A program made the position numbers and the translations under genes. DNA of 64,000 nucleotides from Opitutales bacterium (GTDB lineage: Bacteria; Verrucomicrobiota; Verrucomicrobiia; Opitutales; Coraliomargaritaceae): positions 4,835-68,834 of the forward strand of contig JANQXM010000006.1 of assembly GCA_030729385.1 (NCBI GenBank). The letters run 5' to 3'. How positions within the stretch are numbered: position 1 is the stretch's first letter; every line of letters begins with the position of its first letter. This document shows positions 47,184-56,065 of this stretch, in pieces. The notes under the pieces were generated by a model. That model was not told where the DNA came from. It saw only the letters and a list, made by a program, of their open reading frames with translations, and did no database searches.

Positions 47184-47282
47184 CCGTGAATAGCTTTAGC
47201 GGTTTTTATTTGAAGGTCGACCTCGATTCGCATGGGTTAATTTGAGTGGCATTGCTGCTATAAACGAATATCGAATAAGGAC

Positions 47283-48557
47283 ATGAGTGGAGAAAACGGA
47301 AAACTGAAGGAGAGTCAGCTCCCGCGCATTGCGCTGATCACGAGCGTGATTGTAGGGGTGTGCTACTTATTCCTGTATCCTGACTTGTGGCTCTATCTGA
47401 TCGGAGGCATGCACTTTACGGATAGTGCCTATTATCCGTTCCTTGATATGCATGGAAGGTTGGCGGCATTTGAGGGGCATCGGGCGGGGATCGATATCTT
47501 ATATAATCCGAATCCATTTGATCCGTTTCAGCGCGTGAGCGTGAAGCCCACCTGGCCATTGGCACTCACCTTTCTGGGTCTCGGGCCACAACATTTGATC
47601 GCCGCCGGGACTGCTGCAGCCGCCGGTCTTGGTGCGATTGTTTTTTCGATCCTGAAACCAAAGCGCTGGTTGGAAATGTTGGTCTTGTTGCCAATTTGTT
47701 TTTCACCTCCGATTCTTCTAGGTATTGAGCGGGGGAATGATGATATTGTGTATCTGATTTTGTTGGCGCTGGTGCCGCTGATATTGAAGTTAAAACTATC
47801 TGTGCGTTTCTGGTTGGCGTGGCTTGTGATTTTCATGCTCGCCCCAGCAAAGTATTATCCCGGTGCGGTATTTGGTATTTTCTTTTTAGAAGTTAAAAAT
47901 TGGCGACAGCTTGGGCTGCTTTTTGGCGCAGGTGTTTTATTTGTTACGGCATACTTTTGCTCGCGCATGGATGAGGTGCTTTACTTGAAAGAGGCAGTTC
48001 CCAAACCAAACTTTTTCTTAGTCCATGGCGCGTCGCTCACATTTGAGGCGATTAATGTTCAAGCATACTGGGGCGCATTGTTGTCGTTGCTATGCGCCAT
48101 TGTTGGTGTGGTGATTGTGGTGATTCCCCGCTGGTTGACCTTGAATTTGGAGATTAGTTTGCAGCGCTGGTATCTGCTGGGATATGCGGTCTTTGCTTTC
48201 TGTTTCTTTTTCAATAGTAATTTTGATTACAGGCTTACCTATCTGTTGCTAATGCTGCCGCTCCTTTTTCAGCTTGGTCGAATGCCAGTGTTTTGCAAAG
48301 GCTCTGTGTCTTTGGTGCGTATCATGGTGCTCTTGTTGATCCCTGCTTTTTGGGCAGAAATTGTGGGCATGCACTATTTCCTCATTCAGGGGAGTTGGAC
48401 CATCGAGCTTGTTCGCTTTGCGGTTTACTTAAAGAGTGCCATGCTCTGGATCTTTCTATTTGGTAGCACAGTGATTGCCGCTACTTTACTACGTCCTAAC
48501 CTGCGATCGCTAGCAGCCGATTTCTATGCTGATTGTAAGCAATTTCGTCTTAAATAA
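47283..48557 (+). CDS. GT87-like polytopic membrane protein
   Basis: A 424-residue protein with about 10 hydrophobic helices. The segment LGIERGNDDIVYLILLAL resembles the ERG-x-D region of GT87 (DUF2029) mannosyltransferase-like proteins, as does LAPAKYYPGAVFG. These use polyprenyl-phosphate sugars. The assignment is loose. A methyltransferase gene follows 3 bases after its stop, so the two are probably co-transcribed. Confidence 0.6.
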   Translation: MSGENGKLKESQLPRIALITSVIVGVCYLFLYPDLWLYLIGGMHFTDSAYYPFLDMHGRLAAFEGHRAGIDILYNPNPFDPFQRVSVKPTWPLALTFLGLGPQHLIAAGTAAAAGLGAIVFSILKPKRWLEMLVLLPICFSPPILLGIERGNDDIVYLILLALVPLILKLKLSVRFWLAWLVIFMLAPAKYYPGAVFGIFFLEVKNWRQLGLLFGAGVLFVTAYFCSRMDEVLYLKEAVPKPNFFLVHGASLTFEAINVQAYWGALLSLLCAIVGVVIVVIPRWLTLNLEISLQRWYLLGYAVFAFCFFFNSNFDYRLTYLLLMLPLLFQLGRMPVFCKGSVSLVRIMVLLLIPAFWAEIVGMHYFLIQGSWTIELVRFAVYLKSAMLWIFLFGSTVIAATLLRPNLRSLAADFYADCKQFRLK

Positions 48558-48560
48558 ATT

Positions 48561-49160
48561 ATGAAACCTCAGACGACTAATTTCGAAAAATTTCAAACCG
48601 GCAATGTAGTTGTCCGTCGACTCATCGGGCGCTTCTTTTCCAAGATTCGCCACTACGTTTCTTTGCGTCCCATTTCCAATATGCTGGATGCGGGTTGTGG
48701 CGAGGGAATGACGCTCTATCAATTAAACGACTTGTTGCCAGAGTCGGTCACTGCATTCGACCTTAACCCGACTTGTGTGGAATACACTAAAGCACTTTTC
48801 CCTGAAGCTGCGATTACGGTGCAAAATATTTACGAACTACCCTACGAGGAAAAGTCGTTCGACCTTGTGCTATGCATGGAGGTGATGGAGCACTTGCCTG
48901 ATCCGCTGGAGGCCTTGAGGGGTCTGAAGCAAGTTGCTGCGGGACGTATCATTTTGTCAGTCCCGCATGAACCTTGGTTTCGATTGGGTAGCCTTTGTCG
49001 TGGTAAATACCTGAAGACCTGTGGCAACCATCCTGAGCACGTTAACCATTGGTCGCCTGCTACCTTTAAGGCATTCCTTGAGCAGGAGTTTGATCAGGTG
49101 ACTGTCGACACGTCTTTCCCGTGGATTATTGCTGAAGTCATTGTTTCGAAAGCACCGTAG
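48561..49160 (+). CDS. Class I SAM-dependent methyltransferase
   Basis: A 199-residue methyltransferase (methyltransf_11 type). Motif I is NMLDAGCGEGMTLYQL, the acidic end of beta 2 is VTAFDLNPTC, and motif IV is FDLVLCMEVMEHLPDP. Its neighbours (membrane glycosyltransferases, GtrA) suggest a sugar or lipid-linked glycan as substrate, but this is by position only. Confidence 0.87.
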   Translation: MKPQTTNFEKFQTGNVVVRRLIGRFFSKIRHYVSLRPISNMLDAGCGEGMTLYQLNDLLPESVTAFDLNPTCVEYTKALFPEAAITVQNIYELPYEEKSFDLVLCMEVMEHLPDPLEALRGLKQVAAGRIILSVPHEPWFRLGSLCRGKYLKTCGNHPEHVNHWSPATFKAFLEQEFDQVTVDTSFPWIIAEVIVSKAP

Positions 49161-49171
49161 GTTTATTAATC

Positions 49172-49570
49172 ATGGCACTGGAACTAAAAGCTTTGGTCAC
49201 CCGCTTTGGACGGCTTGGCGTGGTGGCTATCTGTAGTTTCCTTGCAAATGTGCTGCTGACTGTAGTTTTAACCGAAGGGTTCTCGTTGCCCCCGCAAACT
49301 GCTTTTGCGATCGTGCTGGTATGTATCTTCAGTGTGAACTTCTGGGTCACGCGACGTTGGGTGTTCAGTGACCGAGTGGAAGGCTCGAATGCATGGGCGC
49401 AATTCGTAAAGTGCCTAGCTGTCTCGGCGAGCTTTCGTGTTTTGGAATGGTTCGCTTTTTATCTTTTGCTCGACCTATGGCACTTCCACTACGTCGTCAC
49501 ATTGGTGGGAGTTCTGTGCCTTTCTTTCGCGCTCAAATCTTTGATCTATGAGCGCTATGTCTTCCGCTAG
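49172..49570 (+). CDS. GtrA-family membrane protein
   Basis: A 132-residue protein with four membrane helices and the GtrA pattern (GRLGVVAICSFLANVLLTVV at the start, FSVNFWVTRRWVFSDR in the middle, LIYERYVFR at the end). GtrA proteins are thought to move polyprenyl-phosphate-linked sugars across the inner membrane. The gene is convergent with a GtrB-like glycosyltransferase, and their stop codons share CTAG at 49567-49570. Confidence 0.88.
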   Translation: MALELKALVTRFGRLGVVAICSFLANVLLTVVLTEGFSLPPQTAFAIVLVCIFSVNFWVTRRWVFSDRVEGSNAWAQFVKCLAVSASFRVLEWFAFYLLLDLWHFHYVVTLVGVLCLSFALKSLIYERYVFR

Positions 49571-50532
49571 AGATTGAGTGTCTGCGCGACATGTTTGTCG
49601 GTGTCGCTTTTATCTTGGCGTGTAATCATTTCGGCAATCAGTCCAAGTGAGACCAATTGCGCCCCGAGTAGTAGCAGTAGTATGCCGAGGAAGAATAGTG
49701 GTCGTCCGCCGATTTCTGTGCCGAAAAACATTTTGCTGAATGAAAGCCAAGCGAGTGTGACAAATCCGATAAAGCCCGCCAAGAATCCTGTGCCCCCGAA
49801 TAGGTGAGCGGGTCTGCGAAGGTAGCGACTTGTGACGACCACCGTGATCAGGTCGAGGAGACCTTTAAGGAATCGCTTGCTGCCGTATTTTGAAACGCCG
49901 TGTTCTCGAGGGTGGTGCTGCACGGCGATTTCGCCAACCGAGTAGCCTTCTGCGTGTGCGAGAATGGGCACGAAGCGATGGAGTTCGCCAAAGAGTTTAA
50001 TGTCTTGCGTGACTTCGCGACGATAGGCTTTGAAGCCACAGTTGAAGTCATGGAGTTGCACGCCGCTGGCTGCGCGAGCGAGACCGTTGAATACTTTCGA
50101 TGGGAGGGTTTTGTTGAGTGGGTCGTGGCGCACCTTTTTCCAGCCAGATACCAGATCGTAGCCTTCGTCTAGTTTGTTTAAGAATGCGGGTATTTCATTC
50201 GGGTCATCTTGTAGGTCGGCATCGAGTGTAAATATAATGTCTCCAGTGGCTTTGGAAAATCCAACTTGCAAAGCCTCAGCCTTTCCGAAATTTCGACGAA
50301 AGCGTAGTCCTGTGCAGTGCTCGGGTTCGCTCTCACACAATGCTTCGATCGCACTCCAAGAACCGTCGGTGCTACCATCGTCGATGTAGTAAACTTTGAA
50401 TTGTGCGTTGCCGCTTTTCTCCATCACTTCAGCGATGCGCTTATAGAGTTCGGCGACAGTCTCCTCCTCATTGTAAACCGGAATGACGAAACTGATGGAG
50501 GGTGGTGCTTTTTGATTCGTGATGTTCGACAT
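49567..50532 (-). CDS. GT2 polyprenyl-phosphate glycosyltransferase (GtrB/DPMS-like, membrane-anchored)
   Basis: A 321-residue family 2 glycosyltransferase. The N-terminal domain has ISFVIPVYNEEETVAELYKR, VYYIDDGSTDGSWSAI and the DxD-type LDADLQDDPNEIPAF. Two C-terminal membrane helices follow (about 230-310). This is the GtrB / dolichol-phosphate-mannose-synthase design: it makes polyprenyl-phosphate sugar for GT-C enzymes. It ends by sharing CTAG with gtrA and has the VDKRP-type GT-C gene upstream on the same strand, which would use its product. Confidence 0.88.
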   Translation of the reverse strand: MSNITNQKAPPSISFVIPVYNEEETVAELYKRIAEVMEKSGNAQFKVYYIDDGSTDGSWSAIEALCESEPEHCTGLRFRRNFGKAEALQVGFSKATGDIIFTLDADLQDDPNEIPAFLNKLDEGYDLVSGWKKVRHDPLNKTLPSKVFNGLARAASGVQLHDFNCGFKAYRREVTQDIKLFGELHRFVPILAHAEGYSVGEIAVQHHPREHGVSKYGSKRFLKGLLDLITVVVTSRYLRRPAHLFGGTGFLAGFIGFVTLAWLSFSKMFFGTEIGGRPLFFLGILLLLLGAQLVSLGLIAEMITRQDKSDTDKHVAQTLNL

Positions 50533-50565
50533 GGGATATCAGTAAAGAATAGAGAGGTCAGTTTG

Positions 50566-52431
50566 CTAGTTCGCTGTGGGTAGGGTAGCGGGAACTAGGT
50601 TTAAAATCGAGGTTAGATAATCAGTGAGATTTCCCGCGGGATCCACCTCAGGTGGTAGATTTGCTGGGACGGTTGCGTTTTGTGGCGTTGAAGCTTCGAG
50701 ACCGACGATGCGTTCGATGCTATAGTAGAGATTTTCTTTGATGGGTTGGACTGCCACTGTCTCCAGTTCGAAGCGTGTGTTGAGCGACCGATAGCGGCGA
50801 GGGGTGATCTTCTCGCCCCGTCCGTTTAGGTAATAAACTGTGAAAGCATAGATGTCGTTATAGAGCCCCCATTCTTGTGTTTTGAGTATGCGCTCTGGTA
50901 TTTGATTTGCGACGACAAAAGGAATGGTGGCTTGTCTTAATAAGCCAAAACCAATGGCTGACTCTGCGAGGATGAGATGGTTACCTTGAGGTATTTCTGC
51001 CTGTGCCCAATGTAGTGCCCAATCATAGCCGGAAGAAACGCTCATCCGAGGTTCATCGTTGAGCCGAGTCGTATGTGAACCGCTTAAGCCGATGATGTAG
51101 AGTGCTGCCAATGCATACATCCATTTGCCCGGTTTCTGTAGCTTAAAATCATACAGTAGCGCCATCGGAACGCTGAATACGAAGAAGAGCTGTAAAGGGA
51201 ATGAGAAGCGCGACGTCGCGGGATCTGTCCATGCGCCCCAATAGCAAATCAAAGCGAGGAAGGTGTTGCCTGCGACGACCAGAAAGACGACGAATGGGAC
51301 GGTGAGTTCATTGTCTGACTTGATGAAGAAAGGCGCTCTGCGAATGCATTGGATGGACAGGAACAGCATCGAGATGATTCCCGCTGCGCTGAGTAAGACA
51401 GAGTTGGAGTAGTCGCCAGTGAGCTCAAAAAGATAAGTGGCGGCATGTGCGAGGTTGTTGGGCAGATGCTCGAGACTGAAAAAGTTGTCGCCTGTGGTCT
51501 GGATGAAATTCGGGTAGCTCTGAAAGATTTTGTATGAAAGCAGCGGGACAATCAGTAGCAGTGGGCTGAGCGCTGCAAACCAAGTCAGCATGAGCGTTTT
51601 GCTGCGATAGCTTTTTAATAAAAACAAAGTTGCAGGCACGAGCACGTAAAGGACTGATTCGTAGCGATTGTTGGCCAACAAAATCGACACCATGAGCATG
51701 AGGTTTAAGCCCTCGCTGCCTTCGCTTTTCATGTAATGCAGTCCGGATAAAATGAGACCGCAAATTAGGCACAGGTTGAGTAGTTCATAACCGCCACCGT
51801 TGGTGTTTTGTGCAAAGAGCGGTAATCCTGTAACGAGGAGTAAGGCCAGTATGCCATGGCTACGACTCGTCGTCTTTTCAACAACGGTGTAGATTAAACC
51901 GAGCAAAAAAAGCGTGAGTGCCGAGTTCAACCAAAATACATTTTCAAGGCGATACCCAGTCAGGTTATGCACTAAGGAGGTGACAAAGGGGAACAGTCCC
52001 GGGCGTTTGTCGACAAAGCCTATTTTGGTTATGACGTCGTCACCGATGTTATGCGAAGCCGTCTGGACGAACGCCTCTTGCTCATGGTGCATGCTCATTG
52101 CGGTAGAGCTCAAGACGTGCTCATCAAACAATATCTTAAAACCACGGTCCACGTGGGTGTGTAGATAGCATGTCGCTGCGAGTATAATGATGAGCGCGGG
52201 CCAGTGCTTTTTGAGTGCCGCTGTAATAGTCGCCAGGTTTGTGGACTTGAATGGCTGTCTTAGATAAAAAAGGAAAAGCACGCACGTGCCGCCGAGCATC
52301 CAATAGCTGTAATACTTGACTGCATGGACAGCCGTTTCGGTGCTGATGATTTTTAGAGGAATCAGCAGTGCCAGAATCGCGGCGATGGCAGCGATACCGA
52401 TTTTTAAAAATGTCTGTGATTTCTCCGGCAT
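50566..52431 (-). CDS. GT-C-like polytopic membrane protein (VDKRP family, paralogue 3)
   Basis: A 621-residue third member of the VDKRP family: KILFDEHVLSSTAMSMHHEQ, GFVDKRPGLFPFVTSLVHNL, TGYRLENVFWLNS and NNRYESVLYVLVP match the genes at 41562 and 43394. It has about 11 membrane helices and a C-terminal soluble domain with a long tail. ATG 52431 is used because the FkbM gene upstream ends at 52436; the in-frame start at 52476 would lie inside it. It stands between a GtrB-like glycosyltransferase and FkbM, on the same strand. Confidence 0.72.
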   Translation of the reverse strand: MPEKSQTFLKIGIAAIAAILALLIPLKIISTETAVHAVKYYSYWMLGGTCVLFLFYLRQPFKSTNLATITAALKKHWPALIIILAATCYLHTHVDRGFKILFDEHVLSSTAMSMHHEQEAFVQTASHNIGDDVITKIGFVDKRPGLFPFVTSLVHNLTGYRLENVFWLNSALTLFLLGLIYTVVEKTTSRSHGILALLLVTGLPLFAQNTNGGGYELLNLCLICGLILSGLHYMKSEGSEGLNLMLMVSILLANNRYESVLYVLVPATLFLLKSYRSKTLMLTWFAALSPLLLIVPLLSYKIFQSYPNFIQTTGDNFFSLEHLPNNLAHAATYLFELTGDYSNSVLLSAAGIISMLFLSIQCIRRAPFFIKSDNELTVPFVVFLVVAGNTFLALICYWGAWTDPATSRFSFPLQLFFVFSVPMALLYDFKLQKPGKWMYALAALYIIGLSGSHTTRLNDEPRMSVSSGYDWALHWAQAEIPQGNHLILAESAIGFGLLRQATIPFVVANQIPERILKTQEWGLYNDIYAFTVYYLNGRGEKITPRRYRSLNTRFELETVAVQPIKENLYYSIERIVGLEASTPQNATVPANLPPEVDPAGNLTDYLTSILNLVPATLPTAN

Positions 52432-52435
52432 CGGG

Positions 52436-53317
52436 TTACAGATATGCGATCTTTCGAGTGGTGTCTGGCACGACAACTACATTGCGGCTGGCACCTGCTG
52501 GAATAGTGGCCGCGAGCTTGGCTGCTTCGATTGGTAGTTGCTGTCCCTTGAAGTCGTAAAAGGTATAGCCGATATCGATGAGCAATTGGTGTATGTTCTC
52601 GAAGGCTCTGGCGTGCTCGGTCTCATTGTAGTCGGGAGCCAGCTCCATGAGTATAGTGGGGCGCAATGTAGAGAAAGTATTACGTCCGCCCGAAAGAACG
52701 TCCCACTCATGGCCATCGACATCGATCTTAACTAAATCAAGGCGATCGATTTTGTTGGCTTCGACTAGCGCGTCTAGAGTCGAGTGTTGGGCATTGCCAA
52801 GTGTTTTGAGAACACCTTGGTGAGAGGGGTGGCGTTCGTCGGTCGAGTCAAACGGCCAACTGGAATGAATGCTGCCGGCAATGCTGGAACCTTCTTCGCC
52901 TTCAGGTGCGCGTAAGACGCAATGGAAGGGGTGGATCTGATCGGCGATCGTTGGATTGAGCTCAATGTTCCGTTGCAACTTATTGAATGCATATTCCGTT
53001 GCTTCGATGGCGTATGCTTTACCGCTAGGGCTGACGCTTTGCCCCATCGTTAAAGTGTGTGCGCCGATGTTGGCACCGATATCCATCACCACGTCGCCGT
53101 CCTTGACGTTTTGTCGAATAAATTGGCTGAGGTAGCTTTCAAAGCCGCCGGACAAATAAATCATAAAGTCGACGACTTCTCTTAAATCGAGCTCCCAGGT
53201 GAAGGAGCTACGTTGGAATTGACCGTGGACGTCCTTGCCAACGATTTTGCGTGCCAGTCGAACGACTCGAAAGGCGAGAGACGCGAGAAATATCTTATGT
53301 TTGGTTTGAAGGACCAT
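52436..53317 (-). CDS. FkbM-family methyltransferase
   Basis: A 293-residue methyltransferase. Motif I is VMDIGANIGAHTLTMG, and VKIDVDGHEWDVLSGG and LMELAPDYNETE fit the FkbM family, which methylates hydroxyl groups on sugars or macrolides. An N-terminal 80-residue stretch precedes motif I. It begins 8 bases after the broken glycosyltransferase frame (53326) and ends 4 bases before the next start, so it belongs to the minus-strand glycosylation unit. Confidence 0.88.
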   Translation of the reverse strand: MVLQTKHKIFLASLAFRVVRLARKIVGKDVHGQFQRSSFTWELDLREVVDFMIYLSGGFESYLSQFIRQNVKDGDVVMDIGANIGAHTLTMGQSVSPSGKAYAIEATEYAFNKLQRNIELNPTIADQIHPFHCVLRAPEGEEGSSIAGSIHSSWPFDSTDERHPSHQGVLKTLGNAQHSTLDALVEANKIDRLDLVKIDVDGHEWDVLSGGRNTFSTLRPTILMELAPDYNETEHARAFENIHQLLIDIGYTFYDFKGQQLPIEAAKLAATIPAGASRNVVVVPDTTRKIAYL

Positions 53318-53325
53318 GTATTGGT

Positions 53326-53640
53326 TTACTTGCTGGCCTTGAGAAACATGTGATTGAAGGTCTGCTTGATCGGGTCGTTATCGTTCGCGTTCTTTGCCTG
53401 TATAGCTGCTAATAATAGGTTGGTGTCTTTTTGGCTCTCGTAAAGGTTCATTTCTGCCTGTGTCGGTGCTGGCATGGCGCCTGTCCAGAAGAGGCAAAGC
53501 CGTGCGAACGGACTTTCGGCGCTATTTGATTTCCAAAGCTGAAGGGCAGCATCCTGCTCGCCCAGCTTCCAATGATAAATGCCGGCGATAGCTGAAAGGT
53601 TCGAGTCATCCTCATTGTGCTGGATGGCAGCTTCGAGTAG
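53326..53640 (-). pseudogene. Severed C-terminal part (TPR-like) of the glycosyltransferase at 53641-55224
   Basis: Directly after the TAA at 53641-53643 the same frame stays open for 104 codons and ends at TAA 53328-53326. Its translation (LLEAAIQHNEDDSNLSAIAG and so on) contains helix-rich text such as IYHWKLGEQDAALQLWKSN and NPI-like NDNDPIKQTFNHMFLKASK, in line with the TPR-like end of the upstream protein. It fills what would otherwise be the longest gap in the region and ends 8 bases before fkbM, the usual spacing here. I take it as coding sequence cut off by a nonsense change, or a sequencing error. Confidence 0.75.
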
Positions 53641-55224
53641 TTAACGAATTTCCTCCCTCGAGGGTTGGCTGGACTCTGGGGAGAGTGCCCAGGTATTGAA
53701 TTCCGCCTGCACGATGGTGCTTTGCATGTCGTTACGTTGGGGATTCATCTCCAGTGCTTTTTGCGCCCAATGAATCGCGTCAGTATCCCGACCTGTGCGG
53801 ATAGAAGCATTTGCCAAAAGGGCGAAATCTTCTTCCCAAGTGTTGGTGTTGCGTGCATCGAAGAAGTTGGAATAAGCAATCGTAAGAGTGGCGATCAAGC
53901 AGAGGGCGAAACTATACTTCCATCGCTTAGTGGCGCTTCGCCAAGTCGAAGGAAGCAGCGTGATACCTGTGCTCAATATCGCGAGGACTGGTAGCATCGG
54001 TAATCGAAAACGATTGGAGGTATAGAACAGTATGGTTCCGGCAGCGTAGGCGGCAAAAATGATAATCAAAGCGATCAAGCACTTGCGATGCTCTGGTTGG
54101 CGTAAGCCGATAAGCGTGCCTGCGACGGCTAGAATAAGGAGCGCGCCCCAATGGATGGGGTTGATCTTGAGTTGTAGGTGTTGTGGTTTGTGGAAGCCGT
54201 AGGTCTTGTTGTCGTATTGTTCGTAGCTGTTGAGGAAATAGTAGGCTTTGCGAAACATGAGGCCGATCCATTGCCCCCGGTTTTCTTGGATGTAGCTAAA
54301 CGTTTTGTCCTTCCAGTGCCGGTTCATCGTAGAGATGTCGTGCGGGGGCACTTCACCGGTTTGTGTAGCGTAGAGCGCGAGCGATTCTAGTTTGGCTGGG
54401 TTGTCGTATTGATCAGTAAACTCCACGCGTATTGCTTGTGCGTAGATGCGACCATTTGCATCCGGCTTGTTCCCAGCCCACAAATTGTAGGCACCTTGCC
54501 AAGGCAGCATCCGGAACTCGCCCGCAACGCGCTGATTCGCGATCCCGAGTAGCACGAAGCCAAGGACAGGGCCAATAAATGCGATTGCGAGATGTTGGAG
54601 GCGAAAACGAGGCGTGAGTATACACGCGGCGATGGGCCAAAGCAACGCGAGTGGCAGCAGGTGCGAGCGCAAGGCGGCTCCCAGTGCCAGTATGAGTCCG
54701 ATAGCAAGGCTGCGTTGCCAGGTAGGTCGTGGAAGCCAAGCGATGAATTGATCAAGCGCTAGTGCAAATGCAGCGATCGCAAGGAGTATGTCGAAGGCGT
54801 CTCCAGAGAAAAATAGAAGGACGGGATTGAGACCGATGAGTAGACCAGCGATCCATGGCGCTGAGGGTGTTTTCCAGATACGCGAAGCGGTGCGTGCGCT
54901 GGCGCCTGCGATGAGTGCCAAGGCAATGGCATTCAGTAAACGAGCGATTAACGGGAGCGCGTCGGCAGGGAGTCCAACGGAGAGAAAGAGAGACAGGAGA
55001 TAGGGATAAAGAGGTGCGCGGTGAAAGGGTTCTATTGGCAGCTGCCCGTCCGCCATTTGTTGAGCCAGCAAAAGTGTCTGTTGATTGTCCAGCGCGGGTG
55101 ATTCGCCCAGCGGAGTTTGCCCATAGTGCATGAACCAGACAAATGCTTGCACCAGCGTCAGTAGCACGATCCACGTAATGGTGCGGGTGTGAACGGTTGG
55201 GGGTGCTTGGTTCTCGGCGTGCAT
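53641..55224 (-). CDS. GT-C-like glycosyltransferase with C-terminal TPR part, cut by an in-frame stop
   Basis: A 527-residue protein with about 10-11 membrane helices. The early loop LGESPALDNQQTLLLAQQM and the segment FHRAPLYPYLLSLFL match the GT39-like (PMT_2) layout with an acidic first loop. After the helices a soluble part with NTWEEDFALLANASIRTGRD and DAIHWAQKALEMNPQRND reads like TPR helices. The frame then hits TAA after SSQPSREEIR, but the same frame continues for 104 more codons (53326-53640). The intact protein would be about 632 residues. The gene leads the minus-strand unit fkbM, GT-C, GT2. Confidence 0.75.
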   Translation of the reverse strand: MHAENQAPPTVHTRTITWIVLLTLVQAFVWFMHYGQTPLGESPALDNQQTLLLAQQMADGQLPIEPFHRAPLYPYLLSLFLSVGLPADALPLIARLLNAIALALIAGASARTASRIWKTPSAPWIAGLLIGLNPVLLFFSGDAFDILLAIAAFALALDQFIAWLPRPTWQRSLAIGLILALGAALRSHLLPLALLWPIAACILTPRFRLQHLAIAFIGPVLGFVLLGIANQRVAGEFRMLPWQGAYNLWAGNKPDANGRIYAQAIRVEFTDQYDNPAKLESLALYATQTGEVPPHDISTMNRHWKDKTFSYIQENRGQWIGLMFRKAYYFLNSYEQYDNKTYGFHKPQHLQLKINPIHWGALLILAVAGTLIGLRQPEHRKCLIALIIIFAAYAAGTILFYTSNRFRLPMLPVLAILSTGITLLPSTWRSATKRWKYSFALCLIATLTIAYSNFFDARNTNTWEEDFALLANASIRTGRDTDAIHWAQKALEMNPQRNDMQSTIVQAEFNTWALSPESSQPSREEIR

Positions 55225-55363
55225 ACGTTTATTTTCTCCGAGTCTCGGAAATCATCCCTATACTAAGGATCTTACGTTGGGTATCGGCAAGAAGACTTTA
55301 TGAGTGGTTGGTCTCGTGCGGGGAATTAACATTGATTTTATCGACCTGTGAGGGCTTTCTCAT

Positions 55364-56065
55364 ATGAGACTTATGAATATATCAATCGTCATCCCCATCT
55401 TTAATGAAAAGGAAACATTGCACGAGATCGTCGGTCGCGTGCGCGCGGTTGAGGCGATGGATGTGAAGGAAATTATTTTGGTCGATGATTGTTCGACTGA
55501 CGGCACGCGCGCTCTTCTGGAATCGGAATTCAACGAGCCTATTTTTAAGAAGTTATACCATGAGGTAAACCAAGGCAAAGGCGCTGCGCTGCGCACGGGT
55601 TTTGCTGCGGCAACTGGTGATATTGTTGCGGTGCAAGATGCGGACCTGGAATATGATCCGGCCGAGCTTCCGGGGCTGATTCGTCCGATCATTAATGATC
55701 AGGCGGACGTGGTCTTTGGTTCACGTTTCGTCGGCGGTGGGGCGCATCGAGTCGTCTTCTTCTGGCACATGTTGGGCAACAAGTTTTTGACCTTGTTGAG
55801 CAACATGATGACCAACCTGAACCTTACCGATATGGAGTGCTGCTATAAGTTGTTTCGTCGTGAGGTGATGGATCAGATCACAATCGAAGAAGATCGTTTT
55901 GGAGTAGAGCCGGAGTTGACTGCGAAGGTGTCCAAATTGAATGTGCGTATTTACGAAGTCGGGATTTCTTACTATGGTCGCACCTACGATGAGGGTAAGA
56001 AGATCGGCTGGAAAGATGGCGTCCGCGCGATTTACGCGATTATGAAATACGGACTCTTTCGTTAA
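55364..56065 (+). CDS. GT2 glycosyltransferase (soluble, DPM1-like)
   Basis: A 233-residue family 2 glycosyltransferase: [56 protein letters not shown] and [16 protein letters not shown]. No membrane helix, so it resembles soluble dolichol-phosphate-mannose synthases and the glycosyltransferases that prime polyprenyl-phosphate sugars. I start at ATG 55364 because GAGGG lies 9 bases upstream; ATG 55373 is also possible. Its TAA overlaps the TAA of convergent uvrC in the palindrome TTAA (56062-56065). Confidence 0.87.
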   Translation: MRLMNISIVIPIFNEKETLHEIVGRVRAVEAMDVKEIILVDDCSTDGTRALLESEFNEPIFKKLYHEVNQGKGAALRTGFAAATGDIVAVQDADLEYDPAELPGLIRPIINDQADVVFGSRFVGGGAHRVVFFWHMLGNKFLTLLSNMMTNLNLTDMECCYKLFRREVMDQITIEEDRFGVEPELTAKVSKLNVRIYEVGISYYGRTYDEGKKIGWKDGVRAIYAIMKYGLFR

